Shown here: positions 29,605 through 39,691 of the stretch, piece by piece | Numbering within the stretch: the first letter of the stretch is position 1 | Layout of the letters: each line of letters opens with the position of its first letter | NCBI RefSeq assembly: GCF_009763805.1 | Contig: NZ_CP046804.1 | Span: forward strand, 1,054,001-1,118,000 | Length of the DNA: 64,000 nt | Direction of reading: 5' to 3' | DNA from: Vibrio cidicii | GTDB lineage: Bacteria > Pseudomonadota > Gammaproteobacteria > Enterobacterales > Vibrionaceae | The notes under the pieces: model-generated | Database searches by the model: none | Told to the model about the DNA's origin: nothing | Seen by the model: only the letters and a program-made list of their open reading frames with translations | Translations under genes and position numbers: made by a program

Positions 29605-30581
29605 TGACTACATTCTGGAGTCTCTGGATTATCGTGATTACTGTCGGTACGCTTGTGGGCTGTGCTGTACTTCTTTTCTGGTGCGCTAAAGATAAAATGG
29701 GCGTCGAAGAAGGTGCAGATATGGGCCACGAGTACGATGGTATTCGCGAGCTGAACAATCCGCTACCAAAGTGGTGGACTTATCTTTTCATCAGTACGTT
29801 TGTTTTTGCTGCTGTGTACTTGACGCTCTTCCCTGGGTTGGGAAGCTTCAAAGGGGTACTTGGATGGCAAAGTTCAGATCAAACCGTCCGTACTGTTGCT
29901 GAGTACAAAGAAGCCATCGCGTCAGCACAACAAAACAAGCAGCTAAACCAGTATGCAAAAGAGCTTGATGATGCCAACACCTACTTTGGTGAAGCGTTTC
30001 GTAGTCTTGCGTACAACGGCAATACTTTGCGTTCTATTCCTGAAATTGCAGCAAATGAAGAAGCAACTAAAGTTGGTCAACGTTTGTTCTTGCAAAACTG
30101 TTCGCAGTGCCATGGTTCCGATGCGCGTGGTCAAAAAGGTTTTCCTAACCTAACTGATAACGCGTGGTTGTATGGTGGTGAGCCTCAAGCCATCGTTACA
30201 ACCATCATGCATGGCCGTGTTGGTCAGATGCCAGGCTGGAAAGACGCGCTGGGTGAACAAGGTGTTCAGGAAGTCGTTAGTTACGTACTGAGCTTGTCGG
30301 GTCGCTCGGTAAATGCTCGCGAAGCCGAAGCAGGCAAATCCCGTTTTGTCGTTTGTGCAGCATGTCATGGTACCGATGGAAAAGGTAACCCTGCTGTTGG
30401 TGCACCAGATTTGACAGACAAAGACTGGCTATTTGGTGATTCACGCGCAGATGTAACAGAAACCGTAATGAATGGCCGTTCTGGCGTAATGCCAGCCTGG
30501 AAAGATATTCTAGGTGAAGACAAAGTTCAACTGGTTGCCGCTTACGTTTGGAGCCTGAGCAACACCGAAAATAATAAGTAA
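29604..30581 (+). CDS. ccoP: cbb3-type cytochrome c oxidase subunit III (di-heme c)
   Basis: 325 residues: two N-terminal membrane helices (about 5-25 and 55-75), then two periplasmic cytochrome c domains with heme sites CSQCH and CAACH and paired Met ligands in GQMPGW and GVMPAW. It receives electrons from soluble cytochromes and passes them to CcoO. Last structural gene of the operon. Confidence 0.97.
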   Translation: MTTFWSLWIIVITVGTLVGCAVLLFWCAKDKMGVEEGADMGHEYDGIRELNNPLPKWWTYLFISTFVFAAVYLTLFPGLGSFKGVLGWQSSDQTVRTVAEYKEAIASAQQNKQLNQYAKELDDANTYFGEAFRSLAYNGNTLRSIPEIAANEEATKVGQRLFLQNCSQCHGSDARGQKGFPNLTDNAWLYGGEPQAIVTTIMHGRVGQMPGWKDALGEQGVQEVVSYVLSLSGRSVNAREAEAGKSRFVVCAACHGTDGKGNPAVGAPDLTDKDWLFGDSRADVTETVMNGRSGVMPAWKDILGEDKVQLVAAYVWSLSNTENNK

Positions 30582-30591
30582 CATTTCAATA

Positions 30592-30618
30592 ACAGCCCCT
30601 TCTTCAGGGGCTGTCTTT
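30592..30618 (+). terminator. Rho-independent terminator after ccoP
   Basis: Stem ACAGCCCC (30592-30599), seven-base loop, GGGGCTGT (30607-30614), then CTTTCC. The short T tract may let some transcripts run on into fixH. Confidence 0.7.
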
Positions 30619-30667
30619 CCTTTAAATTAAAGCCCTTACATTTCATTTTGTTGTTGAGAACTTTTTT

Positions 30668-31138
30668 ATGGTAAAGCCTTGGTATAAACAATTCTGGCCG
30701 TGGTTCCTGATCATTTTGCCACTCACGGTAGTGACTTGGACGATAGCGACAGTCATAGTCTTCTCTAAAAACTCGGTTTCGCTCGTTGCGGAGGATTACT
30801 ATAAAAAAGGTAAAGGGATCAACGTTGATATCAGTAAGATAAAAGTAGCCAAAGAGCTCGGCCTCAACGCAACTATCGCTTCAGATGATACCGCAGTTAC
30901 TATCGTATTTGATAAAGGAAGCTTGGCTCATTTCCCTGCTCTCACTGCGACCTTCACTCATCGCACTTTACCGGATCGTGATTTCACTAAGCTGTTAACC
31001 GCTGATGCGAAAGGTGTCTATCGTTTGGATAACCACATTGAAGGGCCATGGTTCGTTGAGCTTCAGCCTCATGACCAGAAATGGCTGATTCAAGGTCGTG
31101 TCACGTTCCCCTCTCCTTCTACGCTTTTAATGAATTAG
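30668..31138 (+). CDS. ccoH: FixH/CcoH family cbb3 oxidase assembly protein
   Basis: 156 residues with an N-terminal membrane helix (FWPWFLIILPLTVVTWTIATVIVF) and a periplasmic beta domain beginning DYYKKGKGINVDI, the FixH signature. Needed for assembly or stability of the cbb3 oxidase. Starts 87 bases after ccoP and ends four bases before ccoI. Confidence 0.88.
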   Translation: MVKPWYKQFWPWFLIILPLTVVTWTIATVIVFSKNSVSLVAEDYYKKGKGINVDISKIKVAKELGLNATIASDDTAVTIVFDKGSLAHFPALTATFTHRTLPDRDFTKLLTADAKGVYRLDNHIEGPWFVELQPHDQKWLIQGRVTFPSPSTLLMN

Positions 31139-31142
31139 CACT

Positions 31143-33513
31143 ATGACAAAATCCTGTTATCACTGTGGTGAAGATGTACCAGCCAACACGGATTTCAAAG
31201 TGGAGATATTGGGCGATGTTCGTTCAATGTGCTGCCCAGGTTGTGAAACCGTTGCACAAACAATCGTCGATAATGGCTTAGTTTCTTACTATCAATATCG
31301 AACGGCACCGGCAGAAAAGGTCGAGTTAGTCCCTGAGCAACTCAAAGCGTTAGTGCATTACGACAACGAAGAAGTCCAGTCAGAGTTTGTTCGCCACAGC
31401 AACAATTACTGTGAGGTAATGCTTTCACTGGAGGGTGTTTCTTGCGCGGCATGCGCATGGTTAATTGAAAAGCAAGTTAATAGCCAGCAAGGGGTTTTGT
31501 CTATAAAAGTGAATACCACGACAAACCGAGCTTTACTTTCTTGGGATAAATCTAAGACTAAACTCAGTGAACTGCTGTCTGGAATTCATCAATTGGGCTA
31601 CAAAGCCGCTCCTTTTGAAGCGGACAAACAAGAAGCGGCCTATCACGCAACCATGAAGCAATATCTCTATCGTTTAGGTATTGCTGGCCTTGCGACCATG
31701 CAGGTGATGATGCTGGCGGTCGCACTCTATCTTGAGGTTTTTGGCGATCTTGAACCTGAGTTCAAAAACTACTTCCGCTGGGTGAGCTTAATTTTTGCCA
31801 CCCCTGTCCTTCTTTACTCTGCACTGCCTTTTTATCTTAATGCTTGGCGAAGCATTAAAGGCCGAACACTCGGGATGGATGTGCCAGTGTCGATAGCGCT
31901 TATCTTTGCTTATTGCGCAAGCTTAGTCGCTACTGTGACAGAACAAGGTGAAGTCTTTTTTGAATCTATCTCCATGTTTACCTTTTTTCTTTTGGTAGGA
32001 CGTTTTCTGGAGATGAGAGCCCGGAGAAAAGCCGCCGCCGCCAGTGGAAATTTGCTCAAGTTGATCCCAGCAATTGCAACCACTCTTGAGGGGAAACAGG
32101 TCCCAGTAAAAAGTTTGAAAGTTGGCGATCAAATCCGTGTTTTGCCCGGCGAGCATATCCCTGCCGATGGTAAAGTGGTGGAAGGGCGTGTGCATGTTGA
32201 CGAGTCTATGCTAACGGGAGAGTCGATCCATGTTGTTAAACAGATGGGTGATCTTGTCTATGCTGGTACGCTCAATGGTGATGAATCTTTTGTATTGGAG
32301 GTTGCCTGCTCTAAAGCGGACTCGGTAATTTCAAATATCGTTCGACTTCAAGATGAGGCACAGCATTCTAAACCGAAAATCGCCGAAATTGCCGATGTCG
32401 TTGCACGTTACTTTGTCGGTGTCATTTTGCTCATTTCGGCGTCAACCTGGCTCTATTGGCACCAAACTAAGCCGGAAGATGCGTTTTGGATCATGTTATC
32501 TGTGCTTGTGGCAACCTGCCCTTGTGCTCTTTCGCTTGCCACGCCAACGGCCTTGACTTGTGCGACCTCGCGTATGGGCAATTTTGGCATCTTACTGCGA
32601 AAAGGTCATGTGTTTGAAACTTTATGTAAAATCAATCACTTGGTGATAGATAAAACAGGCACATTAACCAAAGGTGATATCGAGATTCAGCGCACGGAAA
32701 CCTTTGCCGAATGGCCAGAAACACAATGTCTCGCGATCGCAAGCAGTTTGGAATCTCATGCTAACCACCCAATTGCTCGTGCTTTTGCTAGATACGCAGA
32801 TTCAGATGTTCAAGCCGTCGATGTGACCAACGTCATTGGTGCTGGTATTTGCGGTTATTGGAACGGTGAAGAAATAAAAATTGGTAGCAGCAGCTACGTA
32901 CTAGAGCGCGAGCAACCTGAAAGTCATGCAGTATATCTTTCTATTGCTGGCAAACACGCCGCCACATTTTTTTATCACGACCCGATTCGTAAAGAGAGCA
33001 GAGAATTTTTGCAAAAGTTTGATGAGGCAGGAATAAAAACAACACTGCTCACCGGTGACTCTCTTGCCAATGCAACGCCAGTTGCCAGCGCGATGGGCAT
33101 TGAACACGTGATAGCGTCTGCCAAACCCGAAGATAAGCTCGCTTACTTACAAAGCTTGGATGCTTCAGACATTACCATGATGGTTGGCGATGGTATAAAC
33201 GATGCGCCTACTTTAGCCGGTGCTCACCTTTCGGTCGCGATGGGCAGCGGTACTGATGTTGCTAAAGCATCAGCAGATATGACGTTGCTTGGTGATCGGC
33301 TTGATAAACTACTCGAAGCTCGAGAAACTCGCACTGCGCACTAGGAAAATCATCCGAGAAAATCTGGCTTGGTCTCTAGGCTATAACCTGTTAATTTTGC
33401 CGTTAGCGGTTGCTGGATTGGTTGCCCCTTACATTGCCGTTGTTGGCATGTCGGCAAGCTCTATCATCGTTGTATCTAATTCGCTCAGACTGCTCAAAGA
33501 GCAAGGTAAGTAA
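31143..33513 (+). CDS. ccoI: Copper-transporting P1B-type ATPase CcoI (frameshifted as read)
   Basis: 789 residues after repair. Exports copper across the inner membrane for cbb3 oxidase assembly. In order: an N-terminal Cys-rich segment (CYHCGED, CCPGCE), a heavy-metal-associated domain with GVSCAACAW, membrane helices, the intramembrane CPCALSLATP, the phosphorylation site DKTGTLTKGD and the hinge GDGINDAPTLA. The first frame stops at 33344, at the start of the last membrane pair; the final helices (LAWSLGYNLLILPLAVAGL) are in the +1 frame. Dropping one A from GAAAC at 33324-33328 gives LLEARELALRTRKIIREN. As read, the enzyme would lose its last two helices and probably its function. Confidence 0.93.
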
Positions 33514-33514
33514 T

Positions 33515-33685
33515 ATGGAAAGCTTGTACATTCTCATTCCGATTGCCATTGTTTTGGTTTGCGTTGCTGTCGCGATCTTCCTTTGGGCAGTAAAAAGCGA
33601 ACAATTTGAAGATCTTGAGCGTCAAGGAACAAACATACTCTTTGATGACGAGCAAAAATCTCAGCAGCAAAGCGAGAGAAAGTAG
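33515..33685 (+). CDS. ccoS: cbb3 oxidase maturation protein CcoS
   Basis: 56 residues starting MESLYILIPIAIVLVCVAVA: one membrane helix, then the conserved FEDLERQGTNILFDDE, the CcoS signature. Starts one base after ccoI. CcoS is needed for cofactor insertion into the oxidase. Confidence 0.92.
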   Translation: MESLYILIPIAIVLVCVAVAIFLWAVKSEQFEDLERQGTNILFDDEQKSQQQSERK

Positions 33686-33688
33686 GTA

Positions 33689-34366
33689 ATGAATGGTGAT
33701 TACCTTGGCGCGTTGATGATCGGGTTAGCGGGCGCTGGTCATTGTTTGGGAATGTGTGGTGGAATTGCCTCGTTGCTCAATCTAGGCAGTCAAAATCCTT
33801 CGCCAAAATTGAACACGCTTTTCTATAATTTGGGGCGTTTGTTGAGCTATGGGCTGTTTGGTGCCATTGTCGGAGGGACAATTTCGTCTCTCAGTGACAT
33901 GGCCGGACTCAATCAATCGTTAGCGTGGCTGCGCTTGATTGCAGCCTTATTCATGATTCTGGTTGCACTTTATATCGCGAAGTGGTGGAACGGACTTCTC
34001 TTCGTGGAGAAACTTGGGCAACTACTTTGGCGTTTCATCAAGCCAATGACTCAGCGTTTCATGCCTATTCGCCATCCTTTGCAAGCGATCCCTTTTGGTT
34101 TCCTTTGGGGATGGCTGCCTTGCGGCTTAGTCTACTCTGCCCTCACTTGGTCAGCGCTCTCTGGCAGTGCATTAAACGGTGCCTTGATGATGCTGTCATT
34201 TGGTTTGGGTACCTTGCCCGCGATGTTACTGGTTGGGATTGGTGCGGAGTATTTCGCTCGGATTCAAAAGTCATTAACATTTAGACATCTTTCAGCCACA
34301 ATTCTTGTCTTGTATGGAATTTATACTGGATTTGGCGCAGTAACGATGCTCGGCCTTGCTTATTAA
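33689..34366 (+). CDS. Sulfite exporter TauE/SafE family membrane protein (DsbD-2-like)
   Basis: 225 residues, six or so membrane helices. Conserved AGHCLGMCGG at the N terminus and WLPCGLVYSAL in the middle put cysteines in the membrane, as in the family often encoded between ccoS and fnr. Substrate not established; a role in copper handling or redox supply for cbb3 maturation is inferred from position. Three bases after ccoS, same operon. Confidence 0.8.
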   Translation: MNGDYLGALMIGLAGAGHCLGMCGGIASLLNLGSQNPSPKLNTLFYNLGRLLSYGLFGAIVGGTISSLSDMAGLNQSLAWLRLIAALFMILVALYIAKWWNGLLFVEKLGQLLWRFIKPMTQRFMPIRHPLQAIPFGFLWGWLPCGLVYSALTWSALSGSALNGALMMLSFGLGTLPAMLLVGIGAEYFARIQKSLTFRHLSATILVLYGIYTGFGAVTMLGLAY

Positions 34367-34422
34367 CTCACATTGCACAAACGCTTTTTTACTACCCTTT
34401 AGTATTCACCAGTGCTAAAATA

Positions 34423-34436
34423 TTGACGTATATCAA
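34423..34436. promoter_or_regulatory. Fnr box in the fnr promoter region
   Basis: TTGAC-GTAT-ATCAA, one mismatch from TTGAT-N4-ATCAA, centred 23 bases before the fnr start codon and just downstream of a -10-like TAAAAT (34416-34421). Such a place fits negative autoregulation, as known for E. coli fnr. Confidence 0.75.
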
Positions 34437-34452
34437 ATAGTGAAAGGTTGTT

Positions 34453-35199
34453 ATGATTTCTGAAAAACCTGCGACAAAGCGTATCCAGTCCGGTGGGTGT
34501 GCGATTCATTGTCAAGATTGTAGTATCAGCCAACTCTGTATCCCATTTACATTGAATGAAGCTGAATTGGATCAACTTGATCAGATTATCGAGCGAAAAA
34601 AACCGATCCAAAAAGGACAAGAGCTTTTTAAGGCGGGTGATGAGTTACGTTCTCTCTACGCGATTCGCTCTGGTACTATCAAAAGCTACACCATCACAGA
34701 GCAAGGCGATGAGCAGATAACTGCCTTTCATCTTGCTGGTGACTTGGTTGGATTTGATGCGATAACTGACGACGCTCACCCTAGTTTCGCTCAAGCGCTT
34801 GAGACATCGATGGTCTGCGAGATCCCATACGAAATTCTTGATGACCTTTCAGGCAAAATGCCGAAACTGCGTCAACAGATCATGCGTTTAATGAGTAATG
34901 AGATTAAAGGTGATCAAGAAATGATTCTGCTGCTATCGAAGAAAAATGCAGAAGAACGTTTGGCTGCATTTCTTTATAATCTTTCAACTCGTTTCTCTCA
35001 ACGTGGATTCAGCCCTCGTGAGTTCCGTTTGACTATGACACGTGGTGATATCGGCAACTACCTTGGTTTGACCGTTGAGACCATTAGCCGTCTTCTCGGA
35101 CGATTCCAAAAGTCTGAAATACTCAGTGTTAAGGGGAAATATATTACTATCCTCGATCACAGTGCATTAATGGAACTGGCTGGAGTCTCCGGCGACTAA
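34453..35199 (+). CDS. fnr: Fumarate/nitrate reduction regulator Fnr
   Basis: 248 residues, CRP/FNR family. All four iron-sulfur ligand cysteines fall at the E. coli positions: C20, C23, C29 and C122. It has a cyclic-nucleotide-like fold (about 30-150) and a helix-turn-helix with [18 protein letters not shown], whose Glu-Ser/Thr-Arg residues recognise TTGAT. It senses oxygen through a [4Fe-4S] cluster and switches anaerobic genes. It follows the cbb3 assembly genes and carries an Fnr box upstream, indicating autoregulation. Confidence 0.97.
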   Translation: MISEKPATKRIQSGGCAIHCQDCSISQLCIPFTLNEAELDQLDQIIERKKPIQKGQELFKAGDELRSLYAIRSGTIKSYTITEQGDEQITAFHLAGDLVGFDAITDDAHPSFAQALETSMVCEIPYEILDDLSGKMPKLRQQIMRLMSNEIKGDQEMILLLSKKNAEERLAAFLYNLSTRFSQRGFSPREFRLTMTRGDIGNYLGLTVETISRLLGRFQKSEILSVKGKYITILDHSALMELAGVSGD

Positions 35200-35332
35200 T
35201 TCATTTTTAATGATGTGGCTCAGAGATGAGCTGCATCATACTTTTGTTTAAAACCCTTCTAAACTCCTAATATTTATCTCTTTTCTAAGCTACAGTTACT
35301 GATATGGTTCTCCAACATGAGCGGGCTTACAT

Positions 35333-36280
35333 ATGAGTATTTACAGTAAAATCCTTGTGGTTGCCGACATCAACAAAGATGAACAACCTGCACTGGCGCG
35401 AGCTGTACAATTAGCCAGAAAGAGTGTCTCGAAGAGTCATGTTACTTTCTTTCTATCCATCTACGATTTCTCCTATGACATGACATCTATGCTGTCTTTA
35501 GACGAGCGTGATGCGATGCGCCGCGGTGTTATCTATCAACGCGAGCAGTGGATGAGAAAAATTGCAGAGCCGTATATTGATGAATCGATGAGCTTTGATA
35601 TCAAGGTGGTGTGGCATAATCGCCCTTATGAGGCCATCATTGCCGAAGTGTTTTCAGGCAGTCATGACATCGTAATTAAAGGGACGCGTAAACACGATGT
35701 CCTTGAGTCGGTCATCTTCACACCAACAGATTGGCATTTGTTACGTAAGTGCCCTGTTCCTGTACTCTTGATTAAAAACGCCGATTGGCCAGAACAAGCC
35801 AATATCATCGCATCAGTTAACGTGGGCTCAGATAACCCGACACATATCGAACTGAATAACATTATGGTTGAGCGGTTGTTGGAAATTTCATCCAGACTGG
35901 ATGCACAAGCGTACTTGGTTAATGCTTATCCCGTAACACCTGCCAATATTACCATTGAGTTACCAGAGTTTGACCCGACGACCTATACCGATGCGGTACG
36001 TGGCCATCATCTTACCTCGATGAAAGCATTGAGGCAGCAATATGGGATAGATGAAGAGCACACCATCGTTGAGCAGGGGTTACCAGAAGATATCATCCCC
36101 GCGTCGGCAGACAAGTTGAATGCCGCTATGGTGATTTTGGGGACAACTGGGCGAACCGGGCTCTCTGCAGTTTTCATCGGGAATACGGCTGAACACGTGA
36201 TTGACAAAATCAACTGTGACGTACTGGCCCTTAAGCCGAAAGGTTATGTCAGCCCGCTCGACCCCAACATCGCTTCCTAA
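35333..36280 (+). CDS. uspE: Universal stress protein UspE
   Basis: 315 residues with two tandem Usp domains (about 1-145 and 155-305). The second ends with the nucleotide-binding type motif GTTGRTGLSAVFIGNTAEHV, the first with GTRKHDVLESVIFTPTDWHLL. Cytoplasmic; UspE is involved in stress resistance, motility and aggregation in E. coli. fnr-uspE adjacency is conserved in E. coli. Confidence 0.93.
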   Translation: MSIYSKILVVADINKDEQPALARAVQLARKSVSKSHVTFFLSIYDFSYDMTSMLSLDERDAMRRGVIYQREQWMRKIAEPYIDESMSFDIKVVWHNRPYEAIIAEVFSGSHDIVIKGTRKHDVLESVIFTPTDWHLLRKCPVPVLLIKNADWPEQANIIASVNVGSDNPTHIELNNIMVERLLEISSRLDAQAYLVNAYPVTPANITIELPEFDPTTYTDAVRGHHLTSMKALRQQYGIDEEHTIVEQGLPEDIIPASADKLNAAMVILGTTGRTGLSAVFIGNTAEHVIDKINCDVLALKPKGYVSPLDPNIAS

Positions 36281-36286
36281 ACCGAT

Positions 36287-36318
36287 AAAAATCCCAGCAA
36301 AGACTGCTGGGATTTTTT
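36287..36318 (+). terminator. Rho-independent terminator of uspE
   Basis: Stem AAAATCCCAGCA (36288-36299), loop AAGAC, TGCTGGGATTTT (36305-36316), T run to 36318. Confidence 0.92.
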
Positions 36319-36398
36319 CTTGTCTACACTGGCATCTTGCAAATTTATCCGTATCATACGCACTTCATTTATTTTGATGAATTTAAGACTAGCAGCAG

Positions 36399-37343
36399 AT
36401 GACAGAGCAAATTCAAGAGCGTACAAAAGCTCAACAATACAACTTTAATAAGCTTCAAAAGCGCATTCGTCGCAATACCGGACAAGCGATTGCTGACTTT
36501 AATATGATCGAAGATGGCGATCGCATTATGGTCTGTTTATCTGGTGGTAAAGACAGCTTTACGATGTTGGATATTTTGCTGAGCTTGCAAAAAAGTGCCC
36601 CAATCTCGTTTTCTCTGGTTGCTGTTAATCTTGATCAAAAGCAGCCGGGGTTTCCTGCGCATGTGTTACCGGAGTATCTAGAAAGTCTTGGTGTTGAGTA
36701 CAAGATTGTCGAAGAGGACACTTACTCCATCGTGCAAGACAAAATTCCCGAAGGGAAAACTACATGTTCCCTGTGCTCTCGTTTGCGTCGTGGCATTTTG
36801 TATCGCACAGCGAAAGAGCTCGGCGCCACCAAAATCGCCCTTGGCCATCATCGTGACGATATCTTGGAAACTCTTTTCCTCAATATGTTCTATGGCGGAA
36901 AAATTAAAGGAATGCCACCGAAACTGGTCTCTGACAATGGGGAGCACGTTGTTATTCGTCCATTGGCTTATTGCCGTGAAAAAGACATTATTAAATACGC
37001 AGATATGGTCGGCTACCCTATCATCCCATGTAATCTGTGTGGCTCTCAGCCAAACCTTCAACGTCAGAATATTAAGATGATGCTTAATGACTGGGACAAA
37101 CGTTTCCCAGGACGAATTGAAACTATGTTCAGAGCGATGCAAAATGTTGTGCCAAGTCATCTGGCGGACTTTGAATTGTTTGATTTCAAATCAATCAACA
37201 AAGACTCGGGTGTTATCAATGGTGGTGATATTGGCTTTGACAAAGAAGATGTGCCGAATGTCGTCGCAGACGAAGGCGAAGACGACGTAGTGCAAGCTTT
37301 TGATCCCGCACTTAAACTCGATGTGACCAATCTGTCTGTGTAA
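36399..37343 (+). CDS. ttcA: tRNA 2-thiocytidine(32) synthetase TtcA
   Basis: 314 residues. PP-loop SGGKDS near residue 48, CSLC near residue 125 and CNLCGSQ near residue 213 supply the ATP site and the iron-sulfur-type cysteines. It thiolates cytidine 32 in certain tRNAs. The C-terminal tail is acidic ([12 protein letters not shown]). Own promoter region after the uspE terminator. Confidence 0.95.
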   Translation: MTEQIQERTKAQQYNFNKLQKRIRRNTGQAIADFNMIEDGDRIMVCLSGGKDSFTMLDILLSLQKSAPISFSLVAVNLDQKQPGFPAHVLPEYLESLGVEYKIVEEDTYSIVQDKIPEGKTTCSLCSRLRRGILYRTAKELGATKIALGHHRDDILETLFLNMFYGGKIKGMPPKLVSDNGEHVVIRPLAYCREKDIIKYADMVGYPIIPCNLCGSQPNLQRQNIKMMLNDWDKRFPGRIETMFRAMQNVVPSHLADFELFDFKSINKDSGVINGGDIGFDKEDVPNVVADEGEDDVVQAFDPALKLDVTNLSV

Positions 37344-37368
37344 CATGCTTGGTTCAAAGATACAATGT

Positions 37369-37397
37369 AAGAGGCTGCCATATCGGCAGCCTCTTTT
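37369..37397. terminator. Bidirectional terminator between ttcA and the DUF2987 gene
   Basis: Stem AAGAGGCTGCC (37369-37379), loop ATATC, GGCAGCCTCTT (37385-37395), TT. AA/TT at both ends lets it serve both convergent genes. Confidence 0.9.
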
Positions 37398-37411
37398 ACT
37401 CCTGTTGAAGA

Positions 37412-38074
37412 CTATTTTGTTGCCGCAGGCAAGTAAGGCAGTACCCGTGTGGTGGCTTGCGGTAAAAGTACAAATCCCTCTTCACCAATCTCGGTTAGAG
37501 CAACTTGTACTTTGCCATTCACAATCGCTTTTTCGCCACCGTTAGAAAACGTGACCTTACTATTGAGTCCATTAGCAAATTCCATCGTTACCCCCTCAAC
37601 TTTGGGAGTAAACCAACTGGAAAACATGCCCCCCAAATCGTCTAAAAGAGCCTTCATTTGTGGCATCAAAGGGGCTAGTTGCTGATAGGTTACTTTCCCT
37701 TCGAGCGGCTCTTTAGTCATCACTACCAGTGAATAGTCACAACGCATATCCTGTGGGGTGTGGACAAAGACCAGCGGATTGGCTGACTTCAAGTTATTAT
37801 CCAGTGGTAACAAGAGCTCTTGGGATGACGGGATAACAAACTCTTCGTAATGCTGTTCCTTTTCCATCCAAGCCTTCTCTATATTACATAGCTGCTTAGT
37901 TTGCGGGTTAACAAAGAAGATCCCGACTTTGACATCATCATGCCCTTCTTTGGTGTTGTTTTTCAGTTGCGAGAACAACTTCGAGTAAGTAAACATGTAT
38001 TCCTGAGCTTGAACGCCAAAGGAAGAAAACAGACTCATCACACATCCTAGTAGAGCTAGGTTTCTTTTCATCAT
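37412..38074 (-). CDS. DUF2987 family secreted protein
   Basis: 220 residues starting MMKRNLALLG (38074, with GGATG upstream); signal peptide to about residue 23 (SLFSSFGVQA). The mature part EYMFTYSKLFSQLKNN is the opening I associate with DUF2987, a periplasmic family of unknown role in vibrios and relatives. Two cysteines (LCNIEKA, MRCDYSL) may pair. Third gene of a minus-strand set with the Bax-like and membrane-protein genes, 14 bases after the former. Confidence 0.72.
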   Translation of the reverse strand: MMKRNLALLGCVMSLFSSFGVQAQEYMFTYSKLFSQLKNNTKEGHDDVKVGIFFVNPQTKQLCNIEKAWMEKEQHYEEFVIPSSQELLLPLDNNLKSANPLVFVHTPQDMRCDYSLVVMTKEPLEGKVTYQQLAPLMPQMKALLDDLGGMFSSWFTPKVEGVTMEFANGLNSKVTFSNGGEKAIVNGKVQVALTEIGEEGFVLLPQATTRVLPYLPAATK

Positions 38075-38088
38075 TACTTGCATCCTAT

Positions 38089-38898
38089 TTATTGGCTCCA
38101 AAACTCGCTGTTGTGACGTATCATCGCTTGCAGATCTTGGACGTAATCCATACCCCGCTCAGAATAGGCCAATAGGCCATGAGTTAAGGCGGTTGCCGTT
38201 TCGACACTCAACAGATCCTGCTGTTTGTCCGCCAAATTTTGGCGAATATTACGCAATTCTGCATAAGCTCGGTTGCGGTTCACATTCATAAAATAACGAT
38301 GAATCGATTCTTGAGCGGAAGAGAATTTGGCCACTTCGTGAAATGCGCCTTCACTGCGCTGCAAAGGGACAACGCCGCAGCCTCGAGTGTAACACCACTG
38401 CCCAAATAGGTTATTGGCTTCACGGGCGAATCGTGACGTTCCCCATGCAGATTCATTCGCCGCTTGTGTCATGACTAATGACTCAGGAAGCACATTAACG
38501 CGTTTAAGCATTTCACTAAGCCAAGCTTGGTTCAATTGTTTGTCTGTCACCGTGACGTCGTAACGTTTGGCTAGGCGCAACGCCCTCTCTGTTTGTTTTT
38601 GCGAGGGTTCGGCAACATTCAGCGCGAGCAAAAACTCACGGTCTTTGCGGATTTTTTGATTTTCTGCGGCAATCTTGGGGCGTAAATAATCAAAAAATGC
38701 CTGTTTCTTTTCTCGAGTATCTGTGATTGAGGCAAAATCAGGCAACGCTTCCGCGGCTCCTGTTGTGTCATCCTGTTGAGCTTCCAACTCACGCCGCTGC
38801 TCTTCGTAAAAAAGATAAGGACCGATAGATGAAAAAGCGACAGCCATCGCTATGGCTGTCGCTTTAAGAAAAATGGATGGAGAAGTGTTGTTAGGCAT
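38089..38898 (-). CDS. Bax-like glucosaminidase-domain protein
   Basis: 269 residues starting MPNNTSPS (38898). One N-terminal membrane helix (ATAIAMAVAFSSIGPYLFY), then a Bax/GH73 glucosaminidase-type domain: catalytic-Glu region MTQAANESAWGTSRFAREANNLFGQWC, then GCGVVP and GMDYVQDLQAMI. Likely a periplasmic peptidoglycan hydrolase. The ATG overlaps the stop of the upstream gene by eight bases, so they are coupled. Antisense to it at 38552-38564 is a matS-like sequence with one mismatch. Confidence 0.85.
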   Translation of the reverse strand: MPNNTSPSIFLKATAIAMAVAFSSIGPYLFYEEQRRELEAQQDDTTGAAEALPDFASITDTREKKQAFFDYLRPKIAAENQKIRKDREFLLALNVAEPSQKQTERALRLAKRYDVTVTDKQLNQAWLSEMLKRVNVLPESLVMTQAANESAWGTSRFAREANNLFGQWCYTRGCGVVPLQRSEGAFHEVAKFSSAQESIHRYFMNVNRNRAYAELRNIRQNLADKQQDLLSVETATALTHGLLAYSERGMDYVQDLQAMIRHNSEFWSQ

Positions 38899-39691
38899 TG
38901 AACACCTGTGAATTATTGTCATCGTTATGATCGCCAGAATCTTGCACTGTAACGACCTTGAGTCGGATACCGAACATCTCTCGATAGAGAATTCCTTTGA
39001 GGTGGAAAAAGAACGGCAACGCGAAAATCAAACCAATACCATAAAAAAGAATGGCAACGACAAACAGCAACATAACCAGCAAATAGAGCCCCGAAATGAC
39101 CAGTATTTTGCGATTTATCGCCCTGAATGATAACAGCAGAGAGCGCATCGGTGGTACGTTCTTCTCACAAATCAGCAAGATAGATAAACTAAATGCCATC
39201 GATAAATAGAGTGACACAAATGGTAAAAGCATTCCAGCCACCCCCTGTAGCATCAGGCTGAACAGTGTCGCTAGAATCACAGGAATAGTAAATTGCAGCC
39301 CTTTGCTAATATGACGGTTTTTAGTTTTCAGCCCAGCGGCATGGCTCATAGCCATTAAGCTGACACCTGCAAAAATCGGTGCGCTCACCACCTCGAAACT
39401 AAAATTGGCAATATAGATAGCCGACAAGATCTGCTCATTGAGCAAGTTCGGGTCGAGAATCGCATCCAGCAAAACGGCGGGATCGCCTAACTGCAATTGT
39501 AACGCGATGTAAAAAATGGCTAACTGCACTAACAGCAAAGCAATAATAGCGGGGGAAAAGCTGAAAAGATGTCGGATGGTCAACTTCCAAGCTTCTTGAA
39601 AAATCGCCCCTGCCTTTAACTCATATTGCCCAGAAAGCGCCCTATCGATGCTGCCACCAAGGTTAAAATCTTTTTCAAATTCGTTATTCAT
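38891..39691 (-). CDS. Integral membrane protein of unknown function
   Basis: 266 residues with about six membrane helices (SPAIIALLLVQLAIFYIAL, FTIPVILATLFSLML, VSLYLSMAFSLSILLI, LYLLVMLLFVVAILFYGIGLIF). The N terminus is cytoplasmic and acidic (NNEFEKDFNLGGSIDRALSG) and the C-terminal tail is Asp-rich. The layout resembles YciC/DUF975-like membrane proteins, but I do not recognise a named family. It begins a three-gene envelope operon with the Bax-like and DUF2987 genes. Confidence 0.7.
   Translation of the reverse strand: MNNEFEKDFNLGGSIDRALSGQYELKAGAIFQEAWKLTIRHLFSFSPAIIALLLVQLAIFYIALQLQLGDPAVLLDAILDPNLLNEQILSAIYIANFSFEVVSAPIFAGVSLMAMSHAAGLKTKNRHISKGLQFTIPVILATLFSLMLQGVAGMLLPFVSLYLSMAFSLSILLICEKNVPPMRSLLLSFRAINRKILVISGLYLLVMLLFVVAILFYGIGLIFALPFFFHLKGILYREMFGIRLKVVTVQDSGDHNDDNNSQVFNA

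Noticed and set aside
36678..37160. 160-codon frame antisense to ttcA
   Set aside because: Shadow of a well-conserved gene; no start signal.
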